Assembly (NCBI RefSeq): GCF_000413315.1
Contig: NZ_KE340297.1
Location: 1,554,430-1,618,429, forward strand
Length of the DNA: 64,000 nucleotides
Reading direction: 5' to 3'
Source: Propionibacterium sp. oral taxon 192 str. F0372
GTDB lineage: Bacteria; Actinomycetota; Actinomycetes; Propionibacteriales; Propionibacteriaceae
Positions 1 to 9,258 of this stretch are shown piece after piece (the stretch's first letter is position 1; every line of letters begins with the position of its first letter). The notes under the pieces were generated by a model, which was not told where the DNA came from, ran no database searches, and was given only the letters and a program-made list of their open reading frames with translations. The translations under genes were made by a program, and so were the position numbers.

Positions 1-234
1 CGGTGAATCACAATTTTCTTGTCCAAGACTGACGATCATGCGATTACCATGTTCACCATTTTTGTTTCGAATGGATGTTCACCCGAGCCCATATCGATGA
101 CTATGCCGACCCAAGCCTTCCGGCCCACAGCACCTGGACCTCTGATTCCCGGTCATGCTCGAATGAGGCAGCCTGCCGTTCGATGACAGTGGAAAAACTT
201 GTGGGCAACTCCACCTATGCGCATCCAGGAAGGC

Positions 235-266
235 TAGTTCCCGCCCGCTTGTGCGGGCGGGAACTA
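235..266 (-). terminator. Putative terminator of the sugar ABC operon
   Basis: A perfect 14-bp GC-rich inverted repeat (arms 235-248 and 253-266) with a 4-nt loop lies about 30 bp beyond the stop codon of the minus-strand ATP-binding gene. There is no clear T-tract, so termination could be of the weak or factor-assisted type. The rest of 1-296 shows no convincing gene. Confidence 0.6.
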
Positions 267-296
267 CCGCGTGAACAAAATAATCCTTCGGCCCGC

Positions 297-1538
297 TCAG
301 TTCCCGGTGCTCTTGGCTCGCTGCAAGGCTTTGCGCCGGGCTTCTTCGGATCTGGACGCCAACTGGGCAGCATGCTGCTCGTCTCGGGTCAGATTCTTCC
401 CGGTCTCTGGGTCGAAGACCATCATGGTGGCGGGGTCGAAGAACAACCTGGCCGACTCACCCTCAACAACCTGGGAACGTGGATCAAGGTTGACAACGTA
501 CTGGGTACGCATGCCCTCACCGTCCAGGTCACGGTCCAATTCCTCCAAGGTGTGCTGCACCGTCGGATCGGGGTCGAAGGGAAGGTAGGCATACTGCTCG
601 TTGCCCAGCCACTCGGTCACGTCCACCACCGCATCGAAGACCATCGTTCCGGCCGGAGGATCGGTGACGTCGGCATCTTTGACATGCTCGGGACGCAGAC
701 CAACAATGACCACTTCCTTGCCCGCCAATGCTGCCTTCGCGGCCTCAGGAATCGGCACGGTGGTCATCGGCAACTCCAACTGGTCTCCCTTCACCTTCGC
801 GGGAAGGAAGTTCATCGGGGGAGACCCAATGAACCCAGCGACGAACAGGTTCACCGGCTCCTCGTACAGTTCGCGCGGTGAGGCGCACTGCTGCAAGACA
901 CCTTTCTTGAGCACCGCGACTCGGTCGCCCAAGGTCATGGCTTCAGTTTGGTCGTGGGTGACGTAGATCGTCGTGATGCCCAGCCTGCGCTGCAACCGGG
1001 CGATCTCGGTACGCATCTGGCCACGCAGCTTGGCATCCAAGTTGCTCAACGGTTCGTCGAACAGGAAGGCATCGGCCTCCCGGACGATGGCTCGTCCCAT
1101 GGCTACCCGCTGGCGCTGGCCACCGGACAGATTCGCCGGTTTGCGGTCCAAATGTTCGGTGAGCTCCAGCAGCGATGCTGCTTCGGACACCCGGCGGTCC
1201 ACCTCGTCGGCAGGCACATTCGAGTGGTTGAGCCGCAGCGGAAAGGCAATGTTCTCACGAACCGTCAGATGCGGGTAGAGCGCGTAGTTCTGGAACACCA
1301 TGGCCAGGTTGCGATCCTTAGGTGCCAACTCGTTGACGCGCTTGCCGTCGATCTCCAGGTCTCCGGAGGTGATGTCCTCCAGCCCGACGACCATCCGCAA
1401 AGTGGTCGACTTACCGCAGCCCGACGGCCCGACGAAGATCATGAACTCACCATCGGCGATATCCAGGCTGACGTCGTTGACGGCCTTGAACCCGTCCCCG
1501 TATTCCTTGACGATGTTCTTCAGGGTGATCTGTGCCAT
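297..1538 (-). CDS. ABC transporter ATP-binding protein (UgpC/MsmK/SugC-like)
   Basis: This is the ATPase subunit that would power the sugar importer encoded by the next three minus-strand genes. At 413 aa it has the length of the MalK/UgpC class. It shows a Walker A (GPSGCGKST, about residues 38-46), signature LSGGQRQR (about 137), Walker B FLFDEP with switch His in YVTHDQTEAM, and a C-terminal regulatory OB-type domain (about residue 240 on). The ATG start follows an AAGGAG ribosome site. The gene is last in the operon order binding protein, permease, permease, ATPase, and a hairpin follows its stop. The substrate cannot be read from the ATPase, and such ATPases often serve several importers. 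Confidence 0.93.
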   Translation of the reverse strand: MAQITLKNIVKEYGDGFKAVNDVSLDIADGEFMIFVGPSGCGKSTTLRMVVGLEDITSGDLEIDGKRVNELAPKDRNLAMVFQNYALYPHLTVRENIAFPLRLNHSNVPADEVDRRVSEAASLLELTEHLDRKPANLSGGQRQRVAMGRAIVREADAFLFDEPLSNLDAKLRGQMRTEIARLQRRLGITTIYVTHDQTEAMTLGDRVAVLKKGVLQQCASPRELYEEPVNLFVAGFIGSPPMNFLPAKVKGDQLELPMTTVPIPEAAKAALAGKEVVIVGLRPEHVKDADVTDPPAGTMVFDAVVDVTEWLGNEQYAYLPFDPDPTVQHTLEELDRDLDGEGMRTQYVVNLDPRSQVVEGESARLFFDPATMMVFDPETGKNLTRDEQHAAQLASRSEEARRKALQRAKSTGN

Positions 1539-1560
1539 GTCATTTAACTCCTTGCTGTAA

Positions 1561-2403
1561 TCAGCCCTTGACGGCGCCGGATGTCAGGCCGGAGACGATC
1601 CGGCGTTGGAAGATGAGGACGAGGACCACGACGGGGATTGTCACGACCACACCGGCCGCACAGATCGCCCCTGTCGGTGATTCGAACTGGGATGCGCCAG
1701 TGAAGAAGGCCAGCGCCGCCGGCACCGTGCGCGCATTATCACTGGTCAGCGAGATCGCGAACACGAAATCGTTCCACGCAGTGAAGAAGGCGATGATTGC
1801 CGTGGTGAATACGCCTGGTGCCGCCAGCGGGACGATCACCTTGCGGAAGGCCTCCCAGCTGGTTGCCCCATCGACCTGGGCCGCCTGTTCCATCTCCCAC
1901 GGAATCTGCTGGAAGAAGGCCGACAGGGTCCAGATCGACAACGGAAGGGTCAGCACCAAGTAGGGAAGGATTAAACCGGGAATTGTGTCAAACAGGTGAA
2001 TCCGACGCCACAAATCGAACAGCGGGGTGACGAGCGAGATCACCGGGAAGAACGACACCGTCAGCGCGGTTCCCAGGATGAGGCGCTTTCCGGGGAAGTC
2101 CAATCGGGCGATCGCATAGGCGCAGAAGGTGGCCAGGATCACCGCGATCAGCGTCGCGATCATGGTGACGAGCACCGAGTTCAGCAGGGCCGGGAGGAAG
2201 AGGTCCTTCGCTCCGCCTGCGAAGATCAACTCGTAGTTTTCCAAGGTTGGGTGGTGAGCCCAGAACTTGCCATCAGCACGATCGGCGGTTGGCTTGAGGG
2301 ACATGTTGACGATCCACAACAGCGGAATCACCGTATAGACGATGATGGCGATCGTCGCGACCAACTGCCAGAACTGCTTTGCGGGGCTGATTTCTCGATT
2401 CAT
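1561..2403 (-). CDS. Carbohydrate ABC transporter permease (MalG/SugB-like)
   Basis: A 280-aa inner-membrane permease with about six predicted transmembrane segments. The conserved cytoplasmic EAA loop is visible as EQAAQVDGATSWEAFRKVIVPL (about residues 175-196), the surface that docks to the ATPase. This is the MalG/SugB-type second permease of family 1 sugar importers. It lies 22 bp upstream of the ATPase gene and 6 bp downstream of the other permease, consistent with one operon. Substrate is probably a di- or oligosaccharide, by analogy with LpqY-SugABC. Confidence 0.93.
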   Translation of the reverse strand: MNREISPAKQFWQLVATIAIIVYTVIPLLWIVNMSLKPTADRADGKFWAHHPTLENYELIFAGGAKDLFLPALLNSVLVTMIATLIAVILATFCAYAIARLDFPGKRLILGTALTVSFFPVISLVTPLFDLWRRIHLFDTIPGLILPYLVLTLPLSIWTLSAFFQQIPWEMEQAAQVDGATSWEAFRKVIVPLAAPGVFTTAIIAFFTAWNDFVFAISLTSDNARTVPAALAFFTGASQFESPTGAICAAGVVVTIPVVVLVLIFQRRIVSGLTSGAVKG

Positions 2404-2409
2404 GTCAGC

Positions 2410-3342
2410 TCACTTCCTTCCCCGGGCCAGGTCGACGCGGAATCCCTTGACGAAGACGACCGCGATGATCACCACGCAGCAGAACAACAGCACCGACACC
2501 GCAGAGCCGAGGCCGACCTCGGTTCTGGAGATCGTCTGGTTGTAGGCCACCAGCGACAGCGACGAGGTGCCGTTGCTACCGCCGGTCATGATGAAGATGT
2601 TGTCGAAGATGCGGAACGCGTCCAAGGTGCGGAACAACAGAGCCACCATGATCTGCGACTTCATATTCGGCAGGATTACCCGCCGTAGCCGCTCGCCCCA
2701 GGTGGCGCCGTCGACGATCGCGGCCTCCTCCATAGCCCCATCGATCTGGGTCAGCCCGGCCAGCAACAGCAGCGACATGAACGGGGTTGTCTTCCAGATC
2801 TCCGACACACAGATCGGCACCATCGCGCTCCAGAAGCCGCCGAACCAGTCGAAATCGGCCGGGAACATCCCGAAGGTCAGCTTATTGAGCAGCGGGTCGA
2901 TGAAACCGGTGTCGGTGGCGAAGGCGTAGAACCAGGAGAATGCCGAAACCACGGTGATGATCGAGTAGGGGATCAGCACGATGGTGCGCAGCGGTCCGCG
3001 ACCCCGGATCACTTTCTCCATCGCCAAGGCGATGAAGAAGCCGAGCACCAACTCGACCACCACAGTCACCACGGTGATCAACGTGGTGGCACCGAAAGCC
3101 TGCCACCACAGTGGATCGGTGAGGATGATCTGGTAGTTGCGCAGGAACACGAATTCGCGCCCACCCGGGTTGGTCAACCGGTAGTTGAACAATGAGGTCC
3201 ACACGGCTTGGAGAATTGGGTAGAAGGTCACCAGGACCATGATCACGAAAGCCGGTCCGGCGAGCTTCCATCCCAAGCGGCGTTCATCGCGCGCCCGGTC
3301 AGACAGTTGCGCCTGGGTGGGCTCGGTCGACGTGGTGCTCAC
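2410..3342 (-). CDS. Carbohydrate ABC transporter permease (MalF/SugA-like)
   Basis: First permease of the importer. I place the start at GTG 3342 (VSTTSTEP...), whose first bases overlap the TGA of the binding-protein gene (GTGA). This gives 310 aa and avoids an unlikely 30-residue N-terminal extension inside the upstream gene. About six membrane segments follow a basic cytoplasmic N-terminus (DERRLGWK). The EAA loop is EEAAIVDGATWGERLRRVIL in the C-terminal half. It would pair with the MalG-like protein to form the channel. Confidence 0.92.
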   Translation of the reverse strand: MSTTSTEPTQAQLSDRARDERRLGWKLAGPAFVIMVLVTFYPILQAVWTSLFNYRLTNPGGREFVFLRNYQIILTDPLWWQAFGATTLITVVTVVVELVLGFFIALAMEKVIRGRGPLRTIVLIPYSIITVVSAFSWFYAFATDTGFIDPLLNKLTFGMFPADFDWFGGFWSAMVPICVSEIWKTTPFMSLLLLAGLTQIDGAMEEAAIVDGATWGERLRRVILPNMKSQIMVALLFRTLDAFRIFDNIFIMTGGSNGTSSLSLVAYNQTISRTEVGLGSAVSVLLFCCVVIIAVVFVKGFRVDLARGRK

Positions 3343-4643
3343 AGCAGTGCCTCCCCTCGAAGGACCTTCATGATCAGCTCGGTCGACTCCGCCGGAGTCG
3401 TTTCCGGATTCACCTGATCGGGTGGCGACCATGTGCGCTGGATGGCCGTCGAGAGGTCGCCGTAGTAGGCGGTGCGCGGACGCTGGACCGCCATATTCAG
3501 CGAGTCACGGATGGCGTCGGCCATTGGGAAGGCTTCCTGGATCTCGGGATCATCGAAGACTGCCTTACGTGATGCCGGGTTGCCGGTGCCAAGCATGTAG
3601 GCCTTCTGGTGTTCGGCGGTGGTGATGCAGGCGATCGCATCCCAAGCCTTGTCCTGCTTTGTCGAGGCCTTGTTCACCCCCAGTTCAATGCCACCGAACG
3701 GCGGCGCAGATTCCTTGTCTGCATCAACCCTGGGGTAGGTGGTCCAAGCGACGTCGTTAAGGAAGGGGACCTCGGTGGATCCCATCGCTGCGTAAACATA
3801 GGGCCAGTTGAGCATAAACCCGGAGGTTGAGTCGTCGGAGAACATGTTCAGTGCCGCCGTCTCGTTCATCGACGACATTGCCGGGCCCACGGCCCCGGAG
3901 GTGGCAAGTTTCTGGATGGTCTCGGCAGCCTGCTTGCCGGCCTCGGTGTCCAGACCCAGCTGGGTATCCTCGGCCGCAGCCCCTTCGTTTTCCACGATCG
4001 CCCCACCGGCCCCCGCAACCAAAGCATTCACAAAGACTGTGTAGCCCTCGTAGCGTTTGGCCTGTACCGCGATGGTCTTGTTGGTGCTCTGTGCTGCCTT
4101 CATGACCTGCTCGAAGGTGACCGGTTGGGTCATGTCGAGCCCGGCCTGTTCAGCCACCGACTTGCGGTACCACAGCAACTGGGTGTTGGCCCAGAAGGGA
4201 GCCGCGAGTAGATCGCCCTTCCACTTCGAAGCGTCCAAGGAGCCCTGAACACGGTCCTCGGTGAAATTGCTGGCGTACTTCTCGGGAACCGGAACTAAGT
4301 AACCAGCCTCCCCGAATTCGGGGACCACGACGGGGTCGAGACTCATGATGTCGACCCCCGAGTCATTGGCTGCCAGACGGCGGATCAACTGCTGACGCTG
4401 GTCCGATGCCTCGTTGGGCAACTGTTCGATCTTGATGGTGTACTTGCCGCCTGAAGCCGCCGAGCATTCCGCGGCCAACTGCGCCTGGCCACCACCGGTG
4501 GGCGAGGAACCGCCACCATCGGGGTTGATGAACCAAGTCAGGGTCGTATCACTCGTATTGGTGCCGCAACCCACCAAGATGGGTGCCAGGAGCGCCAGAG
4601 CGGCTCCGCCCACCAGTGAGCGCCGTGCGAATTTGAACTTCAT
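3339..4643 (-). CDS. Sugar ABC transporter substrate-binding lipoprotein (LpqY-like)
   Basis: A 434-aa extracellular solute-binding protein, first gene of the importer operon. The start at 4643 is supported by a GAGGAGA ribosome site. It carries a lipoprotein signal (KFARRSLVGGAALALLAPILVGC), with lipidation expected at Cys24. The mature part (LTWFINPDGGG..., NEASDQRQQLIRRLAANDSGVDIMSLDPV) resembles family 1 binding proteins, notably trehalose-binding LpqY. The trehalose assignment is inference; maltose or another oligosaccharide is possible. A longer in-frame extension to 4838 has no ribosome site and would bury the signal peptide. Confidence 0.9.
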   Translation of the reverse strand: MKFKFARRSLVGGAALALLAPILVGCGTNTSDTTLTWFINPDGGGSSPTGGGQAQLAAECSAASGGKYTIKIEQLPNEASDQRQQLIRRLAANDSGVDIMSLDPVVVPEFGEAGYLVPVPEKYASNFTEDRVQGSLDASKWKGDLLAAPFWANTQLLWYRKSVAEQAGLDMTQPVTFEQVMKAAQSTNKTIAVQAKRYEGYTVFVNALVAGAGGAIVENEGAAAEDTQLGLDTEAGKQAAETIQKLATSGAVGPAMSSMNETAALNMFSDDSTSGFMLNWPYVYAAMGSTEVPFLNDVAWTTYPRVDADKESAPPFGGIELGVNKASTKQDKAWDAIACITTAEHQKAYMLGTGNPASRKAVFDDPEIQEAFPMADAIRDSLNMAVQRPRTAYYGDLSTAIQRTWSPPDQVNPETTPAESTELIMKVLRGEALL

Positions 4644-4685
4644 CGTTCTCCTCGAGTTCACGCGCTGGGGTGCGCGTCCCTTTTG

Positions 4686-4720
4686 GAACTGCATTACCAC
4701 ACCAAATGCAACCACAGTTC
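4686..4720. promoter_or_regulatory. Nested inverted repeat upstream of the sugar operon, putative operator
   Basis: Two nested inverted repeats sit 43-77 bp before the binding-protein start: TGCATT-N9-AATGCA (4690-4710), and outer GAACTG (4686-4691) with CAGTTC (4715-4720). The position suits a regulator site at the minus-strand promoter. No regulator gene is adjacent, and no convincing -35/-10 pair could be fixed. Confidence 0.35.
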
Positions 4721-5202
4721 TGGTGGATCTGTCACCAGCGTCCTCCTCATGGACGCTGCGTGATGGCATGAAGTGACTAGCCCGGGGACGTGATGCGACG
4801 AGAACGTCCGTTGGCGGTGAAGGTGGTGCTCTTGACAAGCAGAGATGGTTAGCTTGGTGGAGAGTTTAGATATCCACGCTGATCATTACTTGATCATGCC
4901 GAATACCGAATTGTTGTTGATTTGTGATTCTGAATACAGTGTCGCACCGAACGCGGTGAGCGCTTTCCCGTCGGTGAATGTCTGCTTGCCGAAAAATGAT
5001 CATGGGGTTCGATGGCTCATCGATCTGGCACTGGAGGGGAGTGCGCTGCCTGGTCGGCTGTGGCAATCGAGTGATTGGCTCAGCGTGGGCTGTCGCCGAC
5101 TGTCAGCCCGGCGTGACGTTGCGGCGGTGGCGCAGGGTCGTCACACTCTCGTAAGAACTTCCCGGTGTTGGCTGTCATCTGCCTGCGACGAGGCTTGATG
5201 TC
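4721..5202. other. Intergenic region between divergent genes
   Basis: About 480 bp without a credible gene. A 117-codon plus-strand ORF (4845-5198) lacks a ribosome site and a recognisable domain. Three TGATCA hexamers (4880, 4891, 4997) occur within 125 bp, the first two 11 bp apart. They could be protein sites or chance. Promoters for the divergent sugar operon and the thioredoxin lipoprotein must lie here. Confidence 0.5.
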
Positions 5203-5715
5203 ATGAACAAGATTATTTCTTTCGTTGCCCTCTCCCTCGTTGCGGCGGCCACCTTCTCCGCGTGTTCCAGTGGCAACTCGATGGTTGGGAACTCAATGAG
5301 TCCCACCATGACCCAGGCTTCCTCTGGGACGATGACTCCCGATTCCAAGATGTCGGGTAGCGCCATGAGCCCGGACCACAGCATGTCCGATGCTATGAAC
5401 AGTGGTACCTTCATCACCTACGACCAGTATGCCTCCGACAAGATGATGCACTCGCATGGACCGGTGGTGCTGTTCTTCAACGCATCCTGGTGCCCCGACT
5501 GCAAGGCCATCACCGAGGAACTGACCTCCGATCCATCCTCGATTCCATCCGGTACCACCATCGTCAGCGTCGACTATGACTCACACACCGATCTGCGTCA
5601 GCGTTACGGGGTTACCATGCAGCACACCTTCGTCCAGGTCGATGGTGACGGCAACGCACTGAATACCTGGAGTGCCACCACCGTCGATGACATTGCATCG
5701 GGCATCAAGGCCTGA
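5203..5715 (+). CDS. Met-rich thioredoxin-like lipoprotein
   Basis: A 170-aa predicted lipoprotein. The signal peptide (MNKIISFVALSLVAAATFSAC) has a cleavage Cys at 21 and a slightly unusual Phe at -3. Residues 27-66 form a low-complexity segment with eight methionines in M-x3/4-M spacing. A thioredoxin-fold domain follows, with active site WCPDC (Cys97, Cys100) and the strand VVLFFNASW. It ends 25 bp before the DipZ-like gene, so the two are probably co-transcribed and share an extracytoplasmic thiol-redox role. The Met-rich tether could bind Cu(I) or act as an oxidation sink; that is inference. Confidence 0.85.
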   Translation: MNKIISFVALSLVAAATFSACSSGNSMVGNSMSPTMTQASSGTMTPDSKMSGSAMSPDHSMSDAMNSGTFITYDQYASDKMMHSHGPVVLFFNASWCPDCKAITEELTSDPSSIPSGTTIVSVDYDSHTDLRQRYGVTMQHTFVQVDGDGNALNTWSATTVDDIASGIKA

Positions 5716-5740
5716 GTTGCAACCGACCGAGGGCTGACCC

Positions 5741-7399
5741 ATGTTGTTCACCGCTGTTCTATCCCTGCTCGCAGGTCTTCTTACCGTCCTCGCCCCTTGC
5801 GTGCTGCCATTCCTGCCGGTCATCGTCGGCGGTAGCCTATCTGGGAACCGTCGTCGCCCCTATGTGATCGCTGGATCGCTGGTGGCGTCGTTGATGGTGT
5901 TCACCTTGTTGCTCAAGGCCTCAACCGTGCTCATTGATGTCGATCCGATGGTGTGGACAACTATCTCGGGCGGCTTGGTGATCGGCCTGGGGCTCGTCAT
6001 GTTGTTTCCCGGAGTCTGGACGACCATCGCCACCCGCCTGCATCTCGATCAAGGTTCCCATGCCCTGCTTGACAAGGCACAGCATGCATCAAACGGCATC
6101 GCATCGGCCGTGTTCACCGGGGCTGCCCTCGGCCCGGTGTTCAGTTCCTGCAGTCCCACCTATGCCTGGCTCATTGCCTCCGTATTACCCGCCAGCCGTA
6201 CCGCAGGACTGCTCTACCTGGTCATCTATTGCATTGGCGTTGCGGTGGCCCTGCTCGCCATATCCCTACTGGGCCGACGGCTGCTGGACAGAATCAAGTG
6301 GGCGGCCGATCCGCGCGGCTGGTTCCAGCGCACCATCGCAATTCTGTTCATCCTCGTCGGTTTGCTGGTGGCCACCGGGGTGGACAAGAAGGCGCAGACC
6401 TGGGTGGCTGGACACCTGCCCTCGTTGTCCGCAGTGGAGCACAAGGTGCTTCCCAAGGACAGCGCTGATGCTCTGCCCACCGGCTCGGGAGTCGGTCAGC
6501 AAGCCCCGGAACTCGCCGGGATCACCAGCTGGATCAATTCCGATCCGCTCACCTTGGACGGACTCCGCGGCAAGGTGGTTCTCGTTGATTTCTGGACCTA
6601 TTCCTGCATCAACTGCGTGCGCACCCAGCCTTACCTCAATGCCTGGTACGACACTTACCGTGACCAGGGCCTGGAGATCGTCGGTGTGCATGCACCGGAG
6701 TTCGCATTCGAGAAGGTGCCCTCCAATGTCGAGACCGCGGTACATGAAGCCAAGATCGCCTACCCGGTCGCACTCGACAACAACTTCACCACCTGGCGTG
6801 CCTTCAAAAATCAGTACTGGCCAGCCAAGTATCTGATCGATCAGAACGGTATCGTGCGCCAGGTGCACTTCGGAGAGGGTGGCTATGACGAGATGGAGAA
6901 CGCCATCCGTGAGCTGCTTGAGGCCCGAGGCTCCACCGTCGGTGCGGCCTCGGATGATCAGGCGGGGGCCGGGCAATCTCCGGAGACTTATCTGGGAACC
7001 CGCCGTGTCTCTGGCTTTCAGGGAAGCCCACGGCTGGGTGAGGGCACGATGAGCTACTCACCGGCCTCGGATCCCGACTCGAGCAAATGGAACCTGTCGG
7101 GTACTTGGAAGGTAGACGGGGAATCGATCACCGCGGTCTCCGGCGACGCCACCCTCACCTACCGCTTCGACGGACGTGAGATGTACTTGGTGATGGGCGG
7201 GACTGAGGGCGCCACTGTGAAGGTGGAGGTCAACGGCCGGATCCAGCATCCCGGCCAGGATGTTGCTGACGGGACGGCGATCATCCACCAGCATCGCTTA
7301 TATCGGTTGGTGTCGTTGCCGAAGGCAGCCGAGGGAACCCTCGTCACCCTGCACTTCAGTCCCGGGGTCACCGCCAACGCCTTCACCTTCGGAGGTTGA
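5741..7399 (+). CDS. dipZ: DipZ-type CcdA/thioredoxin fusion protein
   Basis: A 552-aa membrane protein that would carry reductant from cytoplasmic thioredoxin across the membrane to extracellular thiols. Domain order: a CcdA/DsbD-like membrane domain (1-215) with a buried Cys pair at APC (Cys20) and SSC (Cys137); a TlpA-like thioredoxin domain (about 250-395) with SCINC (Cys289, Cys292); and a C-terminal beta-rich domain (about 410-552) as in mycobacterial DipZ. It follows a thioredoxin lipoprotein and precedes a two-component system by zero to a few bases. A second, stand-alone CcdA lies in the nrf cluster, so the two probably serve different partners. Confidence 0.92.
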   Translation: MLFTAVLSLLAGLLTVLAPCVLPFLPVIVGGSLSGNRRRPYVIAGSLVASLMVFTLLLKASTVLIDVDPMVWTTISGGLVIGLGLVMLFPGVWTTIATRLHLDQGSHALLDKAQHASNGIASAVFTGAALGPVFSSCSPTYAWLIASVLPASRTAGLLYLVIYCIGVAVALLAISLLGRRLLDRIKWAADPRGWFQRTIAILFILVGLLVATGVDKKAQTWVAGHLPSLSAVEHKVLPKDSADALPTGSGVGQQAPELAGITSWINSDPLTLDGLRGKVVLVDFWTYSCINCVRTQPYLNAWYDTYRDQGLEIVGVHAPEFAFEKVPSNVETAVHEAKIAYPVALDNNFTTWRAFKNQYWPAKYLIDQNGIVRQVHFGEGGYDEMENAIRELLEARGSTVGAASDDQAGAGQSPETYLGTRRVSGFQGSPRLGEGTMSYSPASDPDSSKWNLSGTWKVDGESITAVSGDATLTYRFDGREMYLVMGGTEGATVKVEVNGRIQHPGQDVADGTAIIHQHRLYRLVSLPKAAEGTLVTLHFSPGVTANAFTFGG

Positions 7400-8119
7400 A
7401 TGCCGGACAGCTATGGTGAGCGAGTGCCTCGAATCCTAGTGGTGGACGACGATGACACCGTGCGTGGTGTCGTGGGCGACTACCTGCGCGCCGCAGGCAT
7501 GGAGGTCGTCACCCGCAACGATGGCGTCGACGCCTTTGCCACCGCTAGCACCCAGCGGTTTGATCTCATCGTTCTCGATCTGATGCTCCCCGGCATTGAT
7601 GGACTTGAGGTCCACCGCCGCCTGTGCCGTTGTGGTATCCGCACCCCGGTCATCATGCTCACCGCCAAGGCTTCCGAAGCTGATCGAGTGCTGGGCTTGG
7701 AGACTGGCGCCGACGACTACCTCACCAAGCCGTTTTCGGCACGTGAACTCGTGCTGCGGGTGCAGTCGATTCTACGTCGTTCAGGGGCCAGTGAAACCCA
7801 CGAGTCGGAGCGGCAGATCGTGGTCGACGGAGATATACGCCTCGACCTCACGGCCCGCAAGGCATTCCGTGACGAAGCGCAGTTGGACCTCACCCTGCGC
7901 GAATATGATCTGCTCGCCCACTTCGTCACTCACCCTGATGAGGTGATGTCCCGGGAAGAACTCATGGGACACGTATGGGGTTGGGAATACGGCGATCCAT
8001 CCACCGTCACCGTCCATGTCCGGCGGGTGCGCAGCAAGATCGAGGCCGACCCTGCAAACCCGAAACGCTTGGTCACCGTGTGGGGCCGTGGCTACCGCTG
8101 GGAACCGGCAGAGGAGTGA
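7400..8119 (+). CDS. OmpR-family response regulator
   Basis: A 239-aa two-component regulator. The receiver domain has acidic residues Asp16-Asp19, phospho-acceptor Asp60 (LIVLDLMLPG) and switch Lys110 (LTKPFS). The C-terminal winged helix contains REYDLLAHF and VTVHVRRVRSKIE, typical of OmpR/PhoB DNA-binding domains. The ATG directly abuts the DipZ stop, with a GGAGG ribosome site inside the DipZ 3' end, and the kinase gene starts one base after its stop. Context suggests it senses envelope redox or metal stress and controls the upstream genes; the signal is not known. Confidence 0.93.
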   Translation: MPDSYGERVPRILVVDDDDTVRGVVGDYLRAAGMEVVTRNDGVDAFATASTQRFDLIVLDLMLPGIDGLEVHRRLCRCGIRTPVIMLTAKASEADRVLGLETGADDYLTKPFSARELVLRVQSILRRSGASETHESERQIVVDGDIRLDLTARKAFRDEAQLDLTLREYDLLAHFVTHPDEVMSREELMGHVWGWEYGDPSTVTVHVRRVRSKIEADPANPKRLVTVWGRGYRWEPAEE

Positions 8120-8120
8120 C

Positions 8121-9113
8121 ATGACAGCGCTGCTCGCAGCCGTGGCCGCTGCCCTCGTTGTTGGGCTGGTGGGTGCCGCTGGCACCCTGCGCGTCGCTCG
8201 CAGTTCAGTGAGGTGGGCGACCATTCTTGGCCCGGTCACCGTCGTGCTGGCGGTGGGGGCTGGGTTGTTGGTTGGGACGAGCAAAATGCTCATCGGCGAC
8301 GCCAGAGTGGTGCTGCTCATCCTCGGCGCCGTGCTGCCTGTTGCCTTGCTTATGGGGGTTTTCGTGTCTGTCCGGTCGAACCGGATCATGACCGATGTTC
8401 GGACCCGCTTGGATGGGGAGCGTCGACGCAGGGAGATAGAGGAAGGCCGGTTGGAACTCATCACCTGGCTCTCCCATGACCTGCGTACTCCGCTGGCGGG
8501 GATCCGGGCCATGGCTGAGGCGCTCATCGACGGCGTTGCTTCCGATCCGCAGGCCTATCACCGAGCAATTGTCGTCGATGCGGATCGGACTACCACCATG
8601 GTGAACGATCTGATGGCCCTCGCATCGTTGAAGTCCAAGCTCACCTCCAGGACAACCGAGACGGTTGTTATGGCCGATCTGGTCTCCGACCTGCTGGGTC
8701 AGCTCCGGCCCCTGGCACATTCGCGTGGGATGGAACTGGTGGGGGAGCTCAATACCACCACCTCCGATGTCAACGGGGACACTAGCCTGCTGACCCGGGC
8801 CGTGCAGAACGTTGTGGTCAATGCGATCAACTACTCGACACCGGGAACTCGGGTAAATCTCGCCCTGGATTCCGCCGCGGGATGGGTCGTGGTCTCGGTG
8901 ACCGATGGGTGCGGGAGACTAGAACCTGACACGTTAGCCCACATGTTCGAGGCCGGGTGGCGTCGGGATACCGCCCGCACACCGAACGCATCTGCCGGTT
9001 CGGGCCTGGGCCTGGCCATTGTGAAAGCAGTAGTCGAAGCCCATTCCGGACGGGTGCAGGTGAACAATACCGTGGACGGGTGCACCATGGTCTTGCAACT
9101 GCCCGCAGCCTGA
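8121..9113 (+). CDS. Sensor histidine kinase
   Basis: The 330-aa partner kinase of the preceding regulator. I take ATG 8121, after GAGGAGTG, rather than an in-frame start inside the regulator gene. Two or three N-terminal membrane segments (about 4-24, 32-52, 62-84) leave almost no extracellular sensor domain, so the signal may be detected within the membrane. Catalytic parts: SHDLRTPL with phospho-acceptor His119, N-box NAINYS, and G-boxes TDGCGRL and GSGLGLAIVKAVVEAHSG. The gene ends facing the minus-strand regulator. Confidence 0.92.
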   Translation: MTALLAAVAAALVVGLVGAAGTLRVARSSVRWATILGPVTVVLAVGAGLLVGTSKMLIGDARVVLLILGAVLPVALLMGVFVSVRSNRIMTDVRTRLDGERRRREIEEGRLELITWLSHDLRTPLAGIRAMAEALIDGVASDPQAYHRAIVVDADRTTTMVNDLMALASLKSKLTSRTTETVVMADLVSDLLGQLRPLAHSRGMELVGELNTTTSDVNGDTSLLTRAVQNVVVNAINYSTPGTRVNLALDSAAGWVVVSVTDGCGRLEPDTLAHMFEAGWRRDTARTPNASAGSGLGLAIVKAVVEAHSGRVQVNNTVDGCTMVLQLPAA

Positions 9114-9258
9114 TATGTGTCCCACGCAGGCGTGTCTTGGCCATCCCGGTCGTGACGGTTCTCGCTCGTCAGCGGTAAGGTCCGCTCCAACTAAATCCCC
9201 TGAGCATGCTCCCCGGGGTGCCTATCGTGCGAAGTGCCACACGATCCGATCGACGGAT

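Noticed and set aside
75..881. Long plus-strand ORF opposite the sugar ABC ATPase
   Set aside because: It is antisense to a clear ATPase gene, has no ribosome site and reads as low-quality Gly/Arg/His-rich sequence typical of shadow frames in GC-rich DNA.
4845..5198. 117-codon ORF before the thioredoxin lipoprotein
   Set aside because: No ribosome site, no domain and a composition unlike coding sequence; kept as intergenic.
9224..9245. Short inverted repeat ATCGTG/CACGAT between the kinase and regulator genes
   Set aside because: Only six pairs with a 10-nt loop, too weak to call a terminator.
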